Below are positions 6,825 to 11,662 of a stretch of DNA of 11,662 nt, in pieces. The notes below the pieces were generated by a model. The model was given only the letters and a program-made list of their open reading frames with translations, had not been told where the DNA came from and made no database searches. Position 1 is the stretch's first letter. Each line of letters starts with the position of its first letter. This stretch comes from Anaerolineales bacterium (GTDB lineage: Bacteria; Chloroflexota; Anaerolineae; Anaerolineales; E44-bin32), in contig WVZH01000254.1 in assembly GCA_011772595.1 (NCBI GenBank), forward strand, positions 301 through 11,962, given 5' to 3'. The position numbers and the translations under genes are program-made.

Positions 6825-7839
6825 ACCACACCCTCTGTTCATCCTCTCACTGATCGTCGTTCTTTTCGCCGGCGTACAAATTGCGTGCGGACTACAGTCC
6901 AGTAATTCCAAAGCGGCCACCGTAGAGGCGCTTGCCTCTTGGCTCGCGCCGACAGCCACTGCGAAAGCATTGGCAGGGGACGAATCTGACGATGCTCTCG
7001 TAACCGCCGCGGCGGAGGCCACAGCGGAGACCAACAGGATCGGCGCCACGCAAACCGCATTGGTCGACCTTGAGCACAACCGAGCAGCCACCGCCACCGC
7101 CTTCGCTCCCATCCTTTCCGAGCTCCCAAAATACGGCGTTGATGCAACCAAAGGGGAACCCGGTTGGATCCACCCACCCGTGACGCTGGACCTCGAAGGT
7201 TACCAGCAAAACGATTCGACCAACCACTATATCTTCACTATCGCGGAGGACTTTGCCATCTCCGCCGACCTCACATGGAACACCCAATATGGAACATCTG
7301 GCTGTGGCTTTGTCTTACGCTCCGACGGGGACGAAGAAAAGCCTAACCAATACATGGTGCTCGCAACGCGGGGAGGAAACGGACACGTAGTTTTCACGAT
7401 CATGGCTGAAGGAGAGTTTGCGGGGACCAGGGATTTCTATCCCAGCTATAAAGACCCGGATTTCGACTGGCAGAACGACTCGACAAACAGGATTACGGTT
7501 GTGGGGAGAGGTACACAATTCACCATCTACACCAACGATACGCTGATTGCCGAATTCGACGTCACGTCCCCACCCCCAATGCTTCTTCCCCCCTCGCCCG
7601 AGCCACCGGAAAACACTTCCGATGTTGAGGCCATGCAAAAATATTTAGGTGAACTGGAGAAATACGAGCAGGAGATCGCCGAGATTCGCGAGCAATTCAC
7701 AGCTCAAATGAACGTTTCAAGCGACAAAAACGTCATCTTCGAGCGCGGTTTCGTCGCTTTTATGGCGATGAGCGAATCGGGGCGAACGACATGCGACTTC
7801 AATAACGCCTGGCTTTGGTTGATCGATAGCGATTCCTAA
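6814..7839 (+). CDS. Membrane-anchored lectin-like protein, partner of the exporter
   Basis: A 341-residue extracytoplasmic protein. Residues 5-24 are a hydrophobic signal or anchor ending at Cys25 (QIAC), a plausible but atypical lipobox because Gln rather than Leu/Val/Ile is at -3. An Ala/Thr-rich helical spacer (about 29-110) leads to a beta-sandwich domain (about 115-250 and 305-341) like laminin-G or concanavalin folds, with Cys164 and Cys327 placed to form a disulfide. The domain is split by an insert: a Pro-rich run (252-267) and a coiled coil (269-300) resembling the one in the exporter loop. Its ATG lies inside the end of the exporter gene, so the two are probably translated together and form a complex. 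Function is inferred from context only; it may bind the exported glycan or gate the exporter. Confidence 0.85.
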   Translation: MSSKPHPLFILSLIVVLFAGVQIACGLQSSNSKAATVEALASWLAPTATAKALAGDESDDALVTAAAEATAETNRIGATQTALVDLEHNRAATATAFAPILSELPKYGVDATKGEPGWIHPPVTLDLEGYQQNDSTNHYIFTIAEDFAISADLTWNTQYGTSGCGFVLRSDGDEEKPNQYMVLATRGGNGHVVFTIMAEGEFAGTRDFYPSYKDPDFDWQNDSTNRITVVGRGTQFTIYTNDTLIAEFDVTSPPPMLLPPSPEPPENTSDVEAMQKYLGELEKYEQEIAEIREQFTAQMNVSSDKNVIFERGFVAFMAMSESGRTTCDFNNAWLWLIDSDS

Positions 7840-8256
7840 ACCTTTCAGAAACACCGCCGTGGTTGCCCAAATAGGTCATTGGACGTCTCGCATTCGGATG
7901 AACGCAGCGGCATGGGAGCCGCTGCTCCTGTACGAGAGTGTGAAACCGCCGTTCCATCAAAGGAGGTCGGGCTTCCATGCCCGTCTGCAATTTCAAGACA
8001 GAAGCATGATGTATCGTCCCGGACCCCGAATTAAACCTCTTCCACTGCATATCCATCAGCTTTGATCCTACACTCCTTATCACGTCTACGCGATCCATAT
8101 CCCTAGAATCTGGTCAACTAAATTTGTAGGGTAGCCATAGATCAAGTACTACTTTTTCGTTATACTTACCCCACTTAACCTTTCCAACATGACGGGTACC
8201 ATACGCAGGAACAACAACCGTCGCGGAATCGACCGCAATCTTCATAGAATTTCCAT
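7840..8256. other. Intergenic region with an 8-base hairpin
   Basis: 417 bases without a convincing gene. A perfect inverted repeat with arms GCAGCGGC (7904-7911) and GCCGCTGC (7918-7925) and a six-base loop lies 65 bases after the lipoprotein stop. It lacks a T run, so it is at best a weak or Rho-assisted terminator. A 43-codon minus-strand frame at 8114-8245 is open but unsupported. Confidence 0.45.
8245..8250 (+). promoter_or_regulatory. Candidate -10 box close to a start codon
   Basis: TAGAAT ends six bases before the ATG at 8257, and no ribosome binding site precedes that ATG. The spacing would place the transcript start at or near the A of the ATG, that is, a leaderless mRNA. No clear -35 element is seen. 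Confidence 0.22.
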
Positions 8257-9705
8257 ATGACACAAGAGAACAGACAAGCCAACGAATATCAACATTACAA
8301 ATCAGCTCGACAAGCACATTGGGATGCACTCGCCAAACGACTCGACCATTGGCGCGGGTGGGGTGGGTATTACCACAAACGCCTTGTGGAAATCTATAGA
8401 CATCTGATCGCCCCGGGCCAGACTGTCTTGGAGATCGGCTGCGGAGAAGGCGATTTGCTTGCTAAGCTTGAGCCAGCCCTCGGGGTAGGTATAGACCTCT
8501 CTCTTGAGATGGTTCGGCGAGCAAAGAGACGGCATCCAAATCTTGATTTTATACAAGCTGATGCCCATCAGATGTGTCTTGACAAGCAATTCGATTTCAT
8601 TATTCTTTCTGATCTGTTAAACGACCTATGGGATGTTCAAGACACATTGACGCAAATCTCTCACCTATCACATCCTCGTACACGCGTCATCTTGAACTCC
8701 TACAACCGATTATGGGAAATACCACTAGCTGTGGCCGCCCGTCTTGGTCTGGCGAAACCCAACCTCTTTCAGAATTGGCTAACCGTCGAGGACATTGATA
8801 ATCTGTTGTATCTGTCCAATTTTGAGGTCATCCGCAATTGGGAAGAAATTCTATGGCCTCTTCCCACACCGATCGTCGATTCATTCTGCAACCGATTCCT
8901 GGTAAGACTCTGGCCATTCAGACACTTTGCGCTCACCAACATGATCGTCGCACGCCCCTTCCCCGAATACGACCCCACAGACAAAACCGGTCTTGTCTCC
9001 GTTGTGGTTCCAGCCAGGAATGAGGCCGGGAACATCGAGGAAATATTCCGGCGGGTTCCGGAAATGGGAGGCGGAACGGAATTGATCTTTGTGGAGGGAC
9101 ATTCTAAAGACAACACCTACGAAGCCATCGAGGAGGCCATAAAGGCGAATCCGAACAGGGCGTGTAAATTGTTCAGACAAGAGGGGGAAGGGAAAGGTAA
9201 TGCCGTTAGGCTGGGTTTCAAGCACGCATCCGGTGAGATCTTAATGATTCTAGATGCTGACCTTACCGTGCCACCAGAAGATCTTCCCTTGTTTCACAAC
9301 GTTCTCATATCGAGAAAGGGGGATTTCGCCAACGGAGTCCGCCTGGTCTATCCGCTAGAGGATGAAGCGATGCGTTTCTTTAATCTCGTGGGCAACAAAT
9401 TCTTCAGCATCGCATTTTCCTGGCTGTTCGGCCAAACCATAAAGGACACGCTTTGTGGCACCAAAGTGCTCAGGAAGGATGACTACGAGTTAATTGCCGC
9501 GAACCGATCCTACTTCGGTGATTTCGATCCTTTTGGGGATTTTGATCTCCTTCTAGGTGCCGTGAAACAAAATATGAAAATAACCGATGTTCCCATCCGC
9601 TACAAGAGACGAGTGTATGGTTCAACCAATATCCAACGCTGGAAACATGGATGGTTGCTTATTCGTATGCTCGTGTTCGCCGCAAGACGTTTGAAATTCG
9701 TGTGA
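8257..9705 (+). CDS. Methyltransferase-GT2 glycosyltransferase fusion
   Basis: A 482-residue cytoplasmic fusion. Residues 1-240 are a class I SAM-dependent methyltransferase: motif I VLEIGCGEG at 57-65, the acidic residue at the end of the next strand in GVGID, FIQADAH as the third strand, and FDFIILSDLLNDLWDV as the motif IV region. Residues 247-482 are a family 2 glycosyltransferase of the dolichyl-phosphate-mannose-synthase type: VSVVVPARNE at its start, the metal-binding DAD at 333-335, then CGTK and FGDFDPFGDFDLL in the acceptor region. No membrane helices follow, so it probably acts at the inner membrane face on a polyprenyl-phosphate or lipid acceptor. Such fusions are known and annotated as bifunctional enzymes; the sugar and the methylated group cannot be read from sequence. 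The ATG has no ribosome binding site. A terminator follows, so it may be a single-gene unit. Confidence 0.9.
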   Translation: MTQENRQANEYQHYKSARQAHWDALAKRLDHWRGWGGYYHKRLVEIYRHLIAPGQTVLEIGCGEGDLLAKLEPALGVGIDLSLEMVRRAKRRHPNLDFIQADAHQMCLDKQFDFIILSDLLNDLWDVQDTLTQISHLSHPRTRVILNSYNRLWEIPLAVAARLGLAKPNLFQNWLTVEDIDNLLYLSNFEVIRNWEEILWPLPTPIVDSFCNRFLVRLWPFRHFALTNMIVARPFPEYDPTDKTGLVSVVVPARNEAGNIEEIFRRVPEMGGGTELIFVEGHSKDNTYEAIEEAIKANPNRACKLFRQEGEGKGNAVRLGFKHASGEILMILDADLTVPPEDLPLFHNVLISRKGDFANGVRLVYPLEDEAMRFFNLVGNKFFSIAFSWLFGQTIKDTLCGTKVLRKDDYELIAANRSYFGDFDPFGDFDLLLGAVKQNMKITDVPIRYKRRVYGSTNIQRWKHGWLLIRMLVFAARRLKFV

Positions 9706-9833
9706 TCGATGCCTTCATATACCAAATAGCCGTTTCGGTCCTTTGGCATCCTCTGGTACGCGACCTGAATATGATGATCCACAGACACCACAGTTACGCA
9801 ACCTTTCTGCGAATCGCTCTCCCGAAAGAGCTT

Positions 9834-9865
9834 CACGCGCACTCTCATCTCCGCGTGGCTTTTTT
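9834..9865 (+). terminator. Rho-independent terminator after the fusion gene
   Basis: CACGCG (9834-9839) pairs with CGCGTG (9852-9857) across a 12-base loop, followed two bases later by six Ts. It lies 129 bases after the stop of the methyltransferase-glycosyltransferase gene and before the next start at 9954. The stem is short, so termination may be partial. Confidence 0.5.
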
Positions 9866-9953
9866 CTTTCTGGTGTAGGACAGCAACCTCGCTTAAACCG
9901 GGCACGAAACTTATGGCAATATTTGTAACGGCCGTTTTGGTAAAGAGAACACA

Positions 9954-11579
9954 ATGACAGAAGCAAACCGCAAGGTGACCGTATTTCACAACATCGCGAT
10001 TGGCCTGCTCATACTCATTCTGGCGGGATATTGGATCTACATCAATACTGGTGACCCTTTGGCGTTTTACACGATACGGTATGACCCAGAGTATCCTTAT
10101 TTTCTAAATTCCCTGTCGATCGTCAAAGGTCGGCCTTACGCTTATATCGATCATCCCGGTACACCAGTGCAATTGCTCGGAAGCACCATCTTGTTGCTTA
10201 CCTTCCCATTTTTAAAAGCCACCGGCACGCCTTTTGTGATGTACCATCTGACGCACCCTGAAACCTTTCTAAGGTTGGCGCGTGGATTTCTAATGATCGT
10301 TAGCATCGCCACCCTCTACCTGATCACTCGAAATACGATCCGGGTTAGGAATTGGAAGGACGCGTTGGCTTCTCTAGGGATTGCCGCGAGCTTTTACGCA
10401 ATCCATCCACCGTTCTCCTTCGAGACGCTCGCTTATTGGTCTCAAAACTCATTTGCTTTTCCCTTTGGAACGCTGTTGCTACTCCTTTTATTCATTCGGT
10501 TGCGTACGGATCGCAGGTTGTTGTGGTGGGAGCTATTCCTCTTTGGTGCGGGGACAGGCCTTCTAACAGCCATACAGCTCTGGTTCGCAGCGTGGGTCAT
10601 TGGAGTTGCGGTTGCTGTTCTCACCTTCGATCTCTTCCAAAGTAGAAACGTGCTTCGTGGTCTTCTCTCAGGATCCGTGGTATGTTTCGGCGCGCTCACT
10701 GGTTTTATATTTAGCACGCTCCCGATACTTCACGAATATCCGCGCTTCTTTGGTTGGGTAAACCGTCTGTTAACTCATCAGGGGAAATACGGTTTTGGTG
10801 AACGCGGGTTCTCCTCGCTTTCACTATTCTTTGAAAACTTCAGCTCTCTATGGAATGAAACACCTCTCATCTTCGTTGCACTTGCCTCGGTCCTTCTATT
10901 GCTTGCTTCTCTAGCATGGCAGCATCACCAGAAACTCAGAGAGAACATGGGCCTTTGGTCATTTGCCCTTGGTATGACGATACAGGTCCTTTTTTCATTG
11001 GTGATGATATCTAAGCACCCAGGCAACAACTATCTGTTAGCCTTGACGGCCGTCCTTCCGTTGTTATTCGGTATAGCTTATCTGCTTTCGAGTCAAATCT
11101 CTACTAGGATATACCGTGCTATGGTCACTGTGAGCGCGCTGTTGCTGGTTGGTTTCTTCTTCAGCCTAACTCAATCGATCGCATACCATCGGGAACTTCT
11201 AGCGAATGTTCATATCGTGGACGATGAAGTCGCACAGCTCAGAGAGCAACTGTCTCGCATCTCGGTCAAAGAGCCTGCTGAAGTGAACGTTCTCTGGAGC
11301 TACGGGACCGGGACGAAGTGTTTTGCCCTCCGCTACGGAGACATATATACCCATGGCGTCTTCTTGGAAACCCTTAAACAACTTTGCCCTCACGATGGAT
11401 TGCACGACATCTTTTCCGACAGCCATGACATAAGCAGAATCCAGAGGTGGGATATTCTCATCGTCCCCGAGAACAAGCTTTCACGTGAAATCAAGGATAT
11501 CGGCGAGGTTCGCCCTTCAAATGCACAAACAATGTTTGGACGTGTTCATTACGTGATGGTTGCAGAAGGAGCGCAGTAA
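9954..11579 (+). CDS. GT-C-type membrane glycosyltransferase candidate
   Basis: A 541-residue protein with roughly ten or eleven membrane helices up to about residue 410 and a soluble C-terminal part of about 130 residues. The first helix (14-30) is followed by a long first outer loop with acidic residues Asp44 and Glu46 in DPEYPYF and a DHPGTP motif at 66-71. Acidic residues in this loop are the catalytic mark of GT-C enzymes, such as protein mannosyltransferases and ArnT, which take sugars from polyprenyl-phosphate donors outside the membrane. The fusion enzyme upstream could make such a donor, which would link the two genes; this is inference. A weak AAGAGA precedes the ATG. The exact family and acceptor are not recognised, and it could instead be an uncharacterised polytopic protein. 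Confidence 0.8.
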   Translation: MTEANRKVTVFHNIAIGLLILILAGYWIYINTGDPLAFYTIRYDPEYPYFLNSLSIVKGRPYAYIDHPGTPVQLLGSTILLLTFPFLKATGTPFVMYHLTHPETFLRLARGFLMIVSIATLYLITRNTIRVRNWKDALASLGIAASFYAIHPPFSFETLAYWSQNSFAFPFGTLLLLLLFIRLRTDRRLLWWELFLFGAGTGLLTAIQLWFAAWVIGVAVAVLTFDLFQSRNVLRGLLSGSVVCFGALTGFIFSTLPILHEYPRFFGWVNRLLTHQGKYGFGERGFSSLSLFFENFSSLWNETPLIFVALASVLLLLASLAWQHHQKLRENMGLWSFALGMTIQVLFSLVMISKHPGNNYLLALTAVLPLLFGIAYLLSSQISTRIYRAMVTVSALLLVGFFFSLTQSIAYHRELLANVHIVDDEVAQLREQLSRISVKEPAEVNVLWSYGTGTKCFALRYGDIYTHGVFLETLKQLCPHDGLHDIFSDSHDISRIQRWDILIVPENKLSREIKDIGEVRPSNAQTMFGRVHYVMVAEGAQ

Positions 11580-11604
11580 GGGGTTCAAACTTGGCAGGAA
11601 TGAG

Positions 11605-11662
11605 GTGATAGTTGCTCTACCGCTATCGCAGTTCGTCAGCTACTCTGATAGATCTCAGATCG
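11605..11662 (+). CDS. Possible start of a further gene, cut by the window edge
   Basis: A GTG with AGGAA four bases upstream opens a frame that stays open to the window end (VIVALPLSQFVSYS onward). It starts 25 bases after the previous stop on the same strand. With 19 codons visible, no family can be named; a glycosyltransferase or another polysaccharide gene would fit the setting. Confidence 0.3.
   Translation, partial: MIVALPLSQFVSYSDRSQI

Noticed and set aside
6609..7287. Long minus-strand frames opposite the exporter end and the lipoprotein-like gene
   Set aside because: Shadow frames of two well-supported plus-strand genes; repetitive Arg, Ala and Ser content is typical of antisense reading.
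8114..8245. 43-codon minus-strand frame (MKIAVDSATVVV onward) with GGAAA before its ATG
   Set aside because: The amino-acid make-up is plausible, but it is short, has no recognised relatives and lies in the promoter region of the divergent fusion gene. Kept only as a weak possibility.
9706..9953. Overlapping short frames between the two glycosyltransferase genes
   Set aside because: No consistent frame, no ribosome binding sites, and a terminator lies within; treated as non-coding.
1..11662. CRISPR arrays, tRNA or rRNA genes, insertion-sequence ends
   Set aside because: No regularly spaced repeats, no cloverleaf-like or conserved rRNA stretches, and no transposase or integrase motifs were seen on either strand.

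Overview
The window looks like a chromosomal stretch from a bacterium, most probably a member of the Chloroflexota (Anaerolineae-like). That placement is inference. It rests on the lipoprotein with an Ala/Thr-rich spacer followed by a beta-sandwich domain, the Gly-x-Gly secreted protein, the small four-helix membrane protein, and the methyltransferase-glycosyltransferase fusion, all of which resemble proteins I associate with that phylum. No rRNA, tRNA, CRISPR array, transposase or integrase was recognised.

Layout. From 1 to about 3300 the genes lie on the minus strand: a seven-helix membrane protein with a coiled coil (216-1295), a small four-helix membrane protein (1521-1874), an apparently gene-free kilobase with a 14-base direct repeat and a hairpin (1875-2828), and a small secreted beta-repeat protein (2829-3290) with a strong terminator behind it and a second terminator-like hairpin in front of it.

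From about 3540 onward the genes lie on the plus strand. The centrepiece is a two-gene operon with an 11-base overlap. The first gene encodes a very large ABCG-like exporter with three N-terminal FHA domains (3612-6824). The second encodes a membrane-anchored protein with a lectin-like beta sandwich (6814-7839). After a 417-base gap come a methyltransferase-GT2 glycosyltransferase fusion (8257-9705), a terminator, and a multi-helix GT-C-type membrane glycosyltransferase candidate (9954-11579). A further gene may start at the right edge.

How they may work together. The FHA-ABC protein has the general plan of mycobacterial Rv1747, an exporter whose FHA domains bind phosphothreonine. The new point is that the exporter's last extracytoplasmic loop and the beta sandwich of the adjacent anchored protein are both interrupted by a proline-rich stretch followed by a coiled coil, and the two coiled coils resemble each other. 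This suggests the two proteins pair outside the membrane through matching helices. The glycosyltransferases downstream make a surface glycan or glycolipid a possible cargo, but nothing in the sequence fixes the substrate, and no kinase is present in the window.
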